From Streptomyces sp. B1I3 (lineage in GTDB: Bacteria; Actinomycetota; Actinomycetes; Streptomycetales; Streptomycetaceae): a stretch of DNA of 64,000 nt. This document shows positions 25,133 through 33,331 of the stretch, one piece after another. The translations under genes and the position numbers were made by a program. The notes below the pieces were generated by a model. It saw nothing but the letters and a program-made list of their open reading frames with translations, ran no database searches and was not told the origin of the DNA. How positions within the stretch are numbered: the stretch's first letter is position 1; every line of letters starts with the position of its first letter. The stretch covers positions 3,224,001 to 3,288,000 of the forward strand of contig NZ_JAUSYD010000001.1 in NCBI RefSeq assembly GCF_030816615.1, given 5' to 3'.

Positions 25133-28123
25133 TCAAGAAGTCACGCGGTAGGTGGAGATGGCCTGTTCGTAGAGATCGGACACCTTGTCACGCTCGCTCT
25201 CCGGGCCGATCGCCTGGATGATGTGGTACCTGCCGTCCACGATCATGACCATGTTGCGGACGTAGACCTCGCGTCCGCCGCTCTCCTGCCAGGTGAACTG
25301 CCCCTCGGCCATGGCCTGCCGGCCGACGTCGACCCGGCGCAGGCCGGTGGACGTGGCCCAGCTGGACTCCCGGAAGGGCTTCAGTTCGGGTTCGCTGCTG
25401 CGCTGATAGTCCAGCGGGTCGGTGCCGTTGGCCTTGACGGTGTCCCTCCCGGGCACGATCAGCACGCTGAACCCGTCGCTGCCGTAACGGATCTGACGGT
25501 CCGCGTTGGCGGGGCTGCGCTGCCACTCCTTCGGGACTCCGATCTCGAAGCCCTCCGGGTCCTTGCGCAGCGCATGTCCGGGGGCGAGCGTGGCCGCGGA
25601 GTGGCTGGTCTGCGGCTGCTGCGAGCCCGAGGAGCCATCGGAACCGGTGGACGCGCCGGCCGACCCGCTCGCTTCGGGCTCCGGCTCGGCCGGTGCGGCC
25701 GGGGCCGAGCCGGAGGGCCGGGGCGCCCCTGACCTCGCCCCCGAGGGGGAGCCCTCCTCGGGCATGAACATCACGGCGTAGACCACGACAGCGGCCAGCA
25801 GCAGCAGGATCAGTCCGAGCAGGAGCCGGCCCAGCCGTCGCGGAGTTCGCCCGTCCGGCTGCCGGACGGGCGGTGCCTGGCGGCGCAGCACCTTGGGTTC
25901 CTTGGGTGCCCGCGGGGCGCGCGCCGGCTTCTCGTACCGCTGCGGCCTGCCCTGCCGGTGCCGGCCGTGCGCCGCCCCGCGCCCCCGGCGCCTGCGCACC
26001 AGCTCGCCCCTGCGGCGCACGACCGGCAGGCGGGTGACGTCGGCGGGTGGCAGTGGCACGACGTCGGTGCCCGCCTCCGGCTCGGGAGCCGAGCGCACCA
26101 GGGAGCGCAGCCAGCCGCGCAGCTCCTCGAAATCGGGCCGCTCCGTCGGGTCCTGACGCAGCAGCGACTCGACGACGGGCCTCAGCGGGCCGCAGTCCTC
26201 CGCGAACGCGGGCGGCTCCGCACAGACCATCTGGACGAGTTCGGCCGCGTTCTCCTCCGGGTAGGGCGCGTGGCCCTGCACGGCGCGGTAGAGCAGGGCG
26301 CCGAGCGCCCACAGGTCCGTCGATGGGCCGATGGGCGGGGCCAGCTGCCAGTTGTCGTGGACGGGCCCGGCCTGCTCGGGTGCCCACCGCTCCGTGACGG
26401 CGCCGACCACGGCGATGCGGGCCTGCCGGGCGCGTTCGGCGGCGAGGGGAGTGGCGGGGCCGCGGTAGGCGGGGGTGTCACCGTTCGTGGCGACGACCGC
26501 GTCCCATCCGCCCGAAGCCCCCCGCGCCGCCACCGGCTGCGGCAGCCTGTCCTGGCGCTCCACGGGCCCGCTGCCCATGCGCCGGGAGTCGGCGCGCAGC
26601 GCGTCCTCGCCGGAGCCCGCGGAGCCGCCCGCGGGCACGGAGCGGCCGGCGCCGGGGCCGTCCCCCCAGGTACCGGCGAGGTGGACACGCCGGCCGGGGG
26701 GCAGGAGGCCGCCGGGACCCTCCCCGTCCTCGGGGCCGTCGTCGTCCCCGTCGCCCTCGTCCTCGTAGTCCTCGTCGTCTCCGGCCTCGTACATCGCCGC
26801 GTACGGGGCCTCGGCCGCCGGGCCCCAGGGACCGGCCGGCCGCGGGCGTTCCCCGGCGGCCGGGGGCGCGGCGGACTCCTCCTGGGGCCGGGCCTGGGAC
26901 GGCCGGTCCACGTACGCCGGGCCCTCATACGCCCGGTCCGTGCGCGACGGGTCCTCGTGGGGCTCGTCCACGTACGCCGGACCCGCATGCGGCCGGTCCA
27001 CGTACGCCGGACCCTCATACGCCCGGTCCGTGCGCGACGGGTCCTCGTGGGGCTCGTCCACGTACGCCGGACCCGCATGCGGCCGGTCCACGTACGCCGG
27101 ACCCTCATACGCCCGGTCCGTGCGCGACGGGTCCTCGTGGGGCTCGTCCTCGCCCGGTCGGCCGCCCCCCGGGACGGCGTCGCGCGGCAGGCCCTCGTTG
27201 GCCCGGGCCGCCGCGCGGGCGCCCGCGCGGTAGGCGGCGATCGCTCCGGCGCGGGCGGCACGCAGCTGCGCCGCGCTGCCCGCCCCGGGCTCCGCCACGG
27301 GGACGGCGGGAGGCGCGGGCCTGGGGACGAGCTCCTGCCGGCCCCGGTCCCCGTCCTCCTCCGGCGGGCGCACCGCCTCGATCTCCGCCTGAGGGCGTGC
27401 GGCAGGCACTCCCGCGGAGGTTCCCTCCGGGCCGGGCAGCGCGTCCGGTAGCGACGGCTGCGACGGCGGCTCGTACGGGCCGGTGGGGCCCGTCTCGACC
27501 GCCGGAGCCCCGTAAGCGCCCTCGTCGTCGGGCTGCGGCACGGGCACGTACCCGCACAGCGCCTCCTCGGCGGCGCCGGCCGCCAGACCGGTCAGCACGA
27601 CACGGCCGTCGTCGCAGACCAGGACGGTGCGGATGGTGATGTTGCGGTGGGTCCAGCCGTGCGCGTGCAGCACCCGCAGGGCGGTGAGCACGTCGGAGCC
27701 GATCTCGGCGGCGCGGTACGGGTTGAGCGGGCGCTCGGCCAGGAGCGCCGCGAGCGGCCGGGCGGCTACCAGTTCGCTCACTATCCACAGCGATCCCGCC
27801 TCGGCGAAGACGTCGAAGACCTGGTCCAGCCGTGGGTGGTCGGGAACCTGGGCCGCTGCCTGCGCGGCCTCGATCGCCCGCCGGACGGCGGGGTCCGTGG
27901 ACCGCCGCACCGCCCGGCCGGTGGCGCGCCTGGCCGTCGCGGCCGATCCGTCGGCGTCGATCACCTCGGCGTCCACGACCTCCGGCAACGGCACCTGGCG
28001 GACCAGGACCTCCTGCCCGCTGTAGGTGTCGAACGCCCGGGTCTCCGCCAGTTCGTACGCATCGGACGGAGGCAGCGGAAGGCGGTAGCGGTCGGCGAGT
28101 ACCCGACCCGCGTAGTCGTCCAC
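25133..28123 (-). CDS. Degenerate Ser/Thr kinase (pseudokinase) with transmembrane helix and sensor-like domain
   Basis: 996 aa. Residues 1-190 align with a Hanks kinase N-lobe and catalytic loop but lack key residues: the Gly loop is replaced by RYRLPLPPSDAYELAE, the ATP Lys region reads VLVRQV, HRD is HRN (WTHRNITIRTVLV) and DFG is TGL (LTGLAAG). A disordered region (about 200-560) contains a 30-aa repeat (HEDPSRTDRAYEGPAYVD). The C-lobe resumes with LWALGALLYRAVQGHAPYPE. Then come an Arg-rich stretch, a transmembrane helix and an extracytoplasmic domain starting DPEGFEIGVPKEWQR, as in both neighbours. It resembles pseudokinases that act as phosphothreonine-controlled scaffolds in other actinobacteria; that role is inference. 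Confidence 0.85.
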   Translation of the reverse strand: MDDYAGRVLADRYRLPLPPSDAYELAETRAFDTYSGQEVLVRQVPLPEVVDAEVIDADGSAATARRATGRAVRRSTDPAVRRAIEAAQAAAQVPDHPRLDQVFDVFAEAGSLWIVSELVAARPLAALLAERPLNPYRAAEIGSDVLTALRVLHAHGWTHRNITIRTVLVCDDGRVVLTGLAAGAAEEALCGYVPVPQPDDEGAYGAPAVETGPTGPYEPPSQPSLPDALPGPEGTSAGVPAARPQAEIEAVRPPEEDGDRGRQELVPRPAPPAVPVAEPGAGSAAQLRAARAGAIAAYRAGARAAARANEGLPRDAVPGGGRPGEDEPHEDPSRTDRAYEGPAYVDRPHAGPAYVDEPHEDPSRTDRAYEGPAYVDRPHAGPAYVDEPHEDPSRTDRAYEGPAYVDRPSQARPQEESAAPPAAGERPRPAGPWGPAAEAPYAAMYEAGDDEDYEDEGDGDDDGPEDGEGPGGLLPPGRRVHLAGTWGDGPGAGRSVPAGGSAGSGEDALRADSRRMGSGPVERQDRLPQPVAARGASGGWDAVVATNGDTPAYRGPATPLAAERARQARIAVVGAVTERWAPEQAGPVHDNWQLAPPIGPSTDLWALGALLYRAVQGHAPYPEENAAELVQMVCAEPPAFAEDCGPLRPVVESLLRQDPTERPDFEELRGWLRSLVRSAPEPEAGTDVVPLPPADVTRLPVVRRRGELVRRRRGRGAAHGRHRQGRPQRYEKPARAPRAPKEPKVLRRQAPPVRQPDGRTPRRLGRLLLGLILLLLAAVVVYAVMFMPEEGSPSGARSGAPRPSGSAPAAPAEPEPEASGSAGASTGSDGSSGSQQPQTSHSAATLAPGHALRKDPEGFEIGVPKEWQRSPANADRQIRYGSDGFSVLIVPGRDTVKANGTDPLDYQRSSEPELKPFRESSWATSTGLRRVDVGRQAMAEGQFTWQESGGREVYVRNMVMIVDGRYHIIQAIGPESERDKVSDLYEQAISTYRVTS
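26901..27148. repeat. 90-bp in-frame tandem repeat inside the pseudokinase gene
   Basis: A 90-bp unit begins with GGCCGGTCCACGTACGCC at 26901, 26991 and 27081 and is almost identical in each copy (about 2.75 copies). It encodes 30 residues rich in Asp, Pro, Tyr and Arg within the disordered linker, so copy-number changes would keep the frame. Confidence 0.92.
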
Positions 28124-28319
28124 GAGGCCTCCCCAGAGCGTACGGTCTCCTGGTCACGGAGACCGTGTCGAACCATCAATTGCGGTCACTTGCGGTGCAG
28201 TTGACCCACGATTCCGGCTGCGTACGGTCCATGGCCTCTCACGATACGTGGCAAGTGCCGGCCACGCGGTCGGGTCGGGCCAACCCGGCCGTTGTGTTCA
28301 GCCCGGCCGGGCACCCCCG

Positions 28320-30449
28320 TCAGTCGGTGGACCCGAAGGTGGCGAACGCCGTCTCACGCAGCGTCCGGCACTCCGCGCCGTCCCACTCGCTCTGCTTGCA
28401 ACTGATCATGATGGAGTACCCGTGGGTGGCGTCGGCCTTGAAGCCCCGGTTGAGGACCTGGACCCGCATACCGTCCTGGATACGTGAGAAGTCCCAGTCG
28501 GCGACCGTCGGGTAGCCGTTGTACTCGACGGTCTTTATACGGATGTGCCTGTAGCCGTTGCTGAAACCCCTGACGGAGGACACAGCTGACTTCCAGGCAT
28601 CGGCGGCGTCGTCCTTCGGGGAGGAGGTGTAGTCGACCTGGAGGCGCGGGAAGCCACCGTCGGTGTTGTAGATGGCACCCGAGTTCGCCCCCGCCACCTT
28701 GTCGAACGAGAAGGTCTCGGGCATCGCGACGGTGAAGTGGAACTGCTTGTTGGTGACCTTCTTGTAGCCCGCGGGCAGCGCGCCCGTGCCGGGGGCGTCG
28801 CTCTCCGGAGCGGGTGAGGGGTCGTCGGACGCCTGGCCCTTGTCCTCCCCCTGCCCTCCCTTCGCGCCGTCGCCCGTACCGCTGTCGCCGCCGCTGTCCT
28901 TGCCGCTGTCCGTGCCCTTGCCCGATCCGCTGCCGGTGTCCGTGCCGCCGCCGGACGTCGATCCGGCCGACGCGGTGGTGCCGCCGGTGGCCTTGCCTCC
29001 CTGATCGCCCGCACTGTCGTCGCCGAGGGTGAGCGCCAGGACCGTGCCCAGCACGGCCAGTACGACGACACCGGCGATGACCGCCAGCGTGCGGCGGGGC
29101 ACGACGTCGGTGATCGACGCGCGGATCGGGGCCGGCTGGCCCGCCGGCCGTGGCGGTCCGCCCGGCGCGGAGGCGGACGCGGAGGCCGTGGCCACCGGGG
29201 CCTTCGCGTTCCGTACGGAGCGCAGCGCGCCTCGAAGCCGCTCCCGCGTGCTCTCCCCCAGCCCCGGGCCGGAGGCCCCAGCGGAAGAGGCTGAGGCGGA
29301 AGCGGCGGGGATCGCCGGCCCGGCGGGGGCCGCCGAGCCGGTGGCTCCGACGCCCGCCCCGGAAGCGGAACCCGCCGGGGAGCCGCCTGTGGCACCGCCG
29401 GCGGCGCCCGCTCCGGCCGCCCCGGCAGAGGCGGCACCCGCGGCACCCGCCGCACCCGCCGCACCCGCCGCACCCGCCGCACCCGCGCCGGATGTACCGG
29501 ACGTACCGGACGCCTTCTTGCCGCCGCTCTTGGGTCCGCTGATCGTGGGCAGGGCCATGATCTGGGTCCGGTCGGCCGGCGGCTCGGCAGGCCGCTCCGG
29601 CGCGTTGATCACGGCGTTCAGCAGAACGCGCGCCCCCGCGTCGTCCAGCCTCTGCTCGGGATCCCGGACCAGCAGGCCGTAGATGACCTCCTCGAGCGGG
29701 CCCGCGTTCTTCGGCGGGTCGACCGGCTCCGTCATCACGGCGGTCAGCGTGGCGATGGCCGAGCCCTTGTCGTACGGCGGGCAGCCCTCCACGCTCGCGT
29801 ACAGCAGTCCGCCGAGGGACCAGAGGTCGGCGGGCGGTCCCGGCTTGTGCCCGCGGGCACGCTCCGGGGAGATGTACGAGGGGGCGCCGACGAGCATGCC
29901 CGTCGACGTGACGGACGGGTCGCCCTCCACCTGGGCGATTCCGAAGTCGGTCAGGACGACCCGGCCGTCCTCCGCGATCAGTACGTTGGACGGCTTCACG
30001 TCGCGGTGCAGGATGCCCTCGCGGTGCGCGGAGCGCAGCACGTCGAGGACGGCGAGGCCGACCTCCGCCGCCCGTCTCGGCGTCAGCGTCCCGTCCTCGC
30101 GGATGACCTCGGCGAGCGACTTGCCCTCGATGAGCTCCATGACGATCCACGGCCGGTCGTCCTCGTCGACCACGTCGTAGACCGTCACCGCGCTGTTGTT
30201 GCGGATCCTCGCGATCGCCTTCGCCTCACGCAGCGTGCGCGTGATCAGCCGTCGCTTCTCGTCCTCGTCGATGGCCGAGGGGAACCGCAGTTCCTTGACC
30301 GCGACCGTGCGGCCCAGCGTCTCGTCGGCAGCACGCCAGACCGTGCCCATGCCGCCCCGGCCGAGCACCTCCCCGAGTCGGTACCGCCCCGCGAGGAGAC
30401 GTCCGTCCTTGTCCCGTTGGGGCTCCCGTGCCTGCTCCGCCTCCGACAT
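28320..30449 (-). CDS. Receptor-type serine/threonine protein kinase
   Basis: 709 aa. Kinase domain at about 20-280 with GRGGMGTVW, VAVKEL, HRDVKPSNVLI, LTDFGIAQ and SPERARG, all intact. A long linker contains an Ala-Ala-Gly tract (GAAGAAGAAGAAG) and Ser/Ala-rich sequence. A transmembrane helix is RTLAVIAGVVVLAVLGTVLA. Outside the membrane a Gly/Ser/Asp/Lys linker leads to a C-terminal domain (YKKVTNKQFHFTVAMPETF) with a DCxx-like CKQSEWDGAECR Cys pair. First of the three same-strand kinase genes. ATG 30449. Confidence 0.93.
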   Translation of the reverse strand: MSEAEQAREPQRDKDGRLLAGRYRLGEVLGRGGMGTVWRAADETLGRTVAVKELRFPSAIDEDEKRRLITRTLREAKAIARIRNNSAVTVYDVVDEDDRPWIVMELIEGKSLAEVIREDGTLTPRRAAEVGLAVLDVLRSAHREGILHRDVKPSNVLIAEDGRVVLTDFGIAQVEGDPSVTSTGMLVGAPSYISPERARGHKPGPPADLWSLGGLLYASVEGCPPYDKGSAIATLTAVMTEPVDPPKNAGPLEEVIYGLLVRDPEQRLDDAGARVLLNAVINAPERPAEPPADRTQIMALPTISGPKSGGKKASGTSGTSGAGAAGAAGAAGAAGAAGAASAGAAGAGAAGGATGGSPAGSASGAGVGATGSAAPAGPAIPAASASASSAGASGPGLGESTRERLRGALRSVRNAKAPVATASASASAPGGPPRPAGQPAPIRASITDVVPRRTLAVIAGVVVLAVLGTVLALTLGDDSAGDQGGKATGGTTASAGSTSGGGTDTGSGSGKGTDSGKDSGGDSGTGDGAKGGQGEDKGQASDDPSPAPESDAPGTGALPAGYKKVTNKQFHFTVAMPETFSFDKVAGANSGAIYNTDGGFPRLQVDYTSSPKDDAADAWKSAVSSVRGFSNGYRHIRIKTVEYNGYPTVADWDFSRIQDGMRVQVLNRGFKADATHGYSIMISCKQSEWDGAECRTLRETAFATFGSTD

Positions 30450-30821
30450 GCGTCCCCTCTGCGATCAACCCGCCCTGGCAGAGCGTTCATTGTCCCTTAC
30501 CCCGGGACCGGTCGTGGTCCCGGGTCCGGGGTCGGCCGTGATGTGGCCGGAGGAAGGATCCCGTGGCCGTGCCCGTCCCCGCGCCCGTCCCCGTGCGCTC
30601 GCCTGCGCCTCGCCGCTACCGGCTCGGCCCACCCGGGAACGACGAGCCTGCCCAGCGAACCACACCGCACCCCCGCATCGTCCTCCCTTTCCCTGCTCGC
30701 CGTCGAGGGCGGGTCTCCCCCGGCCGCCTCCCCGGGCCGTCCCAACTCGCCCGAACGGGAGGAGACCTGCGCGTCGGCGGGGCCCGGCATCGGGCGCCGG
30801 ACGACCCGTGACGGGAGGGCA
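30450..30821. other. Non-coding stretch, no gene recognised
   Basis: 372 bp between the start of the kinase gene and a possible small ORF. It presumably holds the kinase promoter. Open frames here are Arg/Pro-rich on both strands and have no coding bias. I see no clear hairpin or operator. Confidence 0.5.
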
Positions 30822-31445
30822 GTGTCAGCAGGACGTGCACGGTGGAGGCCGTCCTCCGGCCTGCCCGCCCACGACGGCGGGCTGCGGCTGCCGACCGGCG
30901 TCGAGGACCGCTTGCCGGGCCTGGAGTTCGGCAGTCGCGACGACAGCGCCCGCGACTCCGTGCGCGATCTGCCGACGCACACCAGCGGCCCGTACGACTG
31001 CGCGCGGCGCCACCCGCCACCGGATCCCGCCGTCACGGGCGGCGCCGGGCCGTCCGCCCCCAGCCGCTCACCCCCGGCGCCGCCGGCCGGTGCCGTCCGT
31101 CCGGCCGTGGCACCCCGCCCGGTGACCCGGCCCGGCTCGGACGCGTACTCCGGCACCATCCACGCCCTGCTCCGGCCGGTCGTCCAGCGTGTCGGCAGAC
31201 ACGTGCGGGCCGCCGCCACCCGCGACGGCCCGCACGTCCTCACCATCCGGTTTCGGCACGACGCGCCTCCCGCCCCGGCCGGTGAGCGGAACTGCCGAAC
31301 ACGGAGTCCCGCCGCACCTGCCGGGCGGCGCCCGGCGCTCCGTCAGATCGGCACGATGTCCGGCGCCCCCAGCCGCGCCGCGTCCGCCGTCTGGTCGTCC
31401 GGCTGCCGCTGCGACTCCCGCTCCGCCTCCACACGCTTGCGGTAG
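30822..31445 (+). CDS. Possible hypothetical protein or gene remnant
   Basis: 207-codon frame opened by GTG with GGGAGGG 2 nt upstream. From about 30846 to 31266 the third codon positions are roughly 90% G or C with sensible composition (for example GLEFGSRDDSARDSVRDLPT, then AYSGTIHALLRPVVQRV), as in real genes here. The bias stops near 31266, and the frame then runs 103 bp into the antisense of glpD. The start is poorly supported and no family is recognised. It may be a small real protein or the remnant of one. Confidence 0.35.
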   Translation: MSAGRARWRPSSGLPAHDGGLRLPTGVEDRLPGLEFGSRDDSARDSVRDLPTHTSGPYDCARRHPPPDPAVTGGAGPSAPSRSPPAPPAGAVRPAVAPRPVTRPGSDAYSGTIHALLRPVVQRVGRHVRAAATRDGPHVLTIRFRHDAPPAPAGERNCRTRSPAAPAGRRPALRQIGTMSGAPSRAASAVWSSGCRCDSRSASTRLR

Positions 31446-33049
31446 TGCTCGACCTCCCGCTCGATCTGGCCGGTGTCCCAGCCGAGCACCGGCGCCATGA
31501 GGTCCGCGCACTCCCGCGCGCACCGGGTGCCCCGGTCGAAGGTCTCTATGGAGATGCGGGTGCGCCGCGTCAGGACGTCGTCGAGGTGGCGGGCTCCCTC
31601 GTGCGAGGCGGCGTAGACGACCTCGGCGCGCAGGTAGTCCTCCGCCCCGGCCAGCGGGTCGCCCAGCGAGGCGTCACGCTTGACCAGCTCCAGGAGCTCC
31701 TCGGCCATCGAGCCGTACCGGTTGAGCAGATGCTCCACCCGGACGACGTGCAGCCCGGTGCGGGCGGCGATCCTGGCACGGGCGTTCCACAGGGCGCGGT
31801 AGCCCTCGGCGCCGAGCAGCGGGACGTCCTCGGTGACGCAGTCGGCCACCCGGGTGTTGAGCCCATGCACCGCCTCGTCCACCGCGTCCTTCGCCATCAC
31901 CCGGTACGTCGTGTACTTGCCGCCCGCGACGACGACGAGCCCCGGCACGGGATGGGCCACCGTGTGCTCGCGCGAGAGCTTGCTCGTGGCATCCGACTCG
32001 CCGGCCAGCAGCGGCCGGAGCCCGGCGTAGACGCCCTCGACGTCGTCCCTCGTCAACGGCGTGTTCAGCACCGAATTGACGTGCTCGAGCAGATAGTCGA
32101 TGTCGGCGCTGGACGCGGCCGGATGCGCCTTGTCCAGGTCCCAGTCGGTGTCCGTCGTGCCGACGATCCAGTGCCGGCCCCACGGGATCACGAAGAGGAC
32201 GGACTTCTCCGTGCGCAGGATCAGCCCGGTCGAGGAGTGGATGCGGTCCTTCGGGACGACGAGGTGGATGCCCTTCGACGCCCGGACGTGGAACTGACCG
32301 CGCTCACCGATCAGCGCCTGGGTGTCGTCCGTCCACACACCGGTCGCGTTGACCACCTGTTTGGCCTTGACCTCGTACTCCCCGCCCCCCTCGACGTCCT
32401 GCACGCGGGCACCGACGACCCGCTCGCCCTCCCGCAGGAAACCGACCACGCGCGCCCTGTTCGCCACGTGTGCGCCGTAGCCCGCGGCCGTGCGCACGAG
32501 TGTCGCCACGTAGCGCGCGTCGTCCATCTGGGCGTCGTAGTACTGCAACGCTCCGACCAGCGCCTCCTTCTTCAGGGCCGGCGCGACCCGCAGGGCGCGG
32601 CGGCGGGAGAGGTGCCGGTGCACGGGCAGCCCGCGGCCGTGGCCTGAGGAAATCGACATCGCGTCGTACAGGGCGACGCCGGAGCCCGCGTAGAGCCGCT
32701 CCCACCCCTTGTGCTGCAAGGGGTAGAGGAACGGGACGGGCTTCACGAGATGCGGGGCCAGCCGCTCCAGGAGCAGTCCGCGCTCCTTGAGCGCCTCGCG
32801 TACGAGCGCGAAGTCCAGCATCTCGAGGTAGCGCAGCCCACCGTGAATCAGCTTGCTCGACCTGCTGGACGTCCCGGACGCCCAGTCACGCGCTTCGACC
32901 AGGCCGGTCGAAAGTCCTCTGGTGACCGCGTCGAGCACCGTCCCGGCGCCTACCACGCCCGCGCCCACGACCAACACGTCGAGTTCGCCTTCGGCCATCG
33001 CGGCCAGCGCCTCGGCGCGCTCCGCGGGTCCCAGTGTCGCTGTCCTCAC
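31343..33049 (-). CDS. glpD: Aerobic glycerol-3-phosphate dehydrogenase
   Basis: 568 aa flavoprotein oxidising sn-glycerol-3-phosphate to dihydroxyacetone phosphate at the membrane and passing electrons to quinone. FAD motif VLVVGAGVVGAGTVLDA, then SSRSSKLIHGGLRYLEMLDF; substrate-site sequences include VVNATGVWTDD, HLVVPKDRI, IPWGRHWIVGTTDTDWD and LRPLLAGE. The C-terminal domain has the usual helical cap (ARIAARTGLHVVRVEHLLNRYG). GTG at 33049 fits the length. The gene is not in a glpF/glpK cluster; it is divergent from a nucleotide sugar dehydrogenase. Confidence 0.95.
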   Translation of the reverse strand: MRTATLGPAERAEALAAMAEGELDVLVVGAGVVGAGTVLDAVTRGLSTGLVEARDWASGTSSRSSKLIHGGLRYLEMLDFALVREALKERGLLLERLAPHLVKPVPFLYPLQHKGWERLYAGSGVALYDAMSISSGHGRGLPVHRHLSRRRALRVAPALKKEALVGALQYYDAQMDDARYVATLVRTAAGYGAHVANRARVVGFLREGERVVGARVQDVEGGGEYEVKAKQVVNATGVWTDDTQALIGERGQFHVRASKGIHLVVPKDRIHSSTGLILRTEKSVLFVIPWGRHWIVGTTDTDWDLDKAHPAASSADIDYLLEHVNSVLNTPLTRDDVEGVYAGLRPLLAGESDATSKLSREHTVAHPVPGLVVVAGGKYTTYRVMAKDAVDEAVHGLNTRVADCVTEDVPLLGAEGYRALWNARARIAARTGLHVVRVEHLLNRYGSMAEELLELVKRDASLGDPLAGAEDYLRAEVVYAASHEGARHLDDVLTRRTRISIETFDRGTRCARECADLMAPVLGWDTGQIEREVEHYRKRVEAERESQRQPDDQTADAARLGAPDIVPI

Positions 33050-33218
33050 TGCTGCCTCCCGGTACTCCTCGTGGATCGGGGTGCTACGGCGCGGAAGCGG
33101 GGCCGGCCGGGAAGCCGGGCGCCCGTGCCCACCACTCGATTCTGTCCGGGGTCCACGACTTCAGCCACCGCCTGTGGACAACACCCGGTCGACGAGAGAC
33201 ACAGAATGCGACATATAG

Positions 33219-33238
33219 GTCATATTTACGCCTATTCT
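33219..33238 (+). promoter_or_regulatory. AT-rich promoter motif shared with whiD
   Basis: GTCATATTTAC at 33219-33229, then three bases and TATTCT (33233-33238). The same 11-mer with the same spacing to a -10-like hexamer lies before whiD, and in both cases the 11-mer starts 113 bp before the ATG. No TTGACA-like -35 is visible, so an alternative sigma factor or an activator may be involved. Confidence 0.5.
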
Positions 33239-33331
33239 GACAGAGCGCTGCCCCCAGCGGTTGCGCTTTCTGACTTCTTGGTGTTGGCCCCAGTGCCCGC
33301 CGAAAGGCCCCAGGGAAGGACGGCCCTCGAC

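Noticed and set aside
30497..31246. 249-aa minus-strand ORF
   Set aside because: Arg/Ser/Pro-rich without G/C third-position bias; it lies opposite the plus frame with clear bias.
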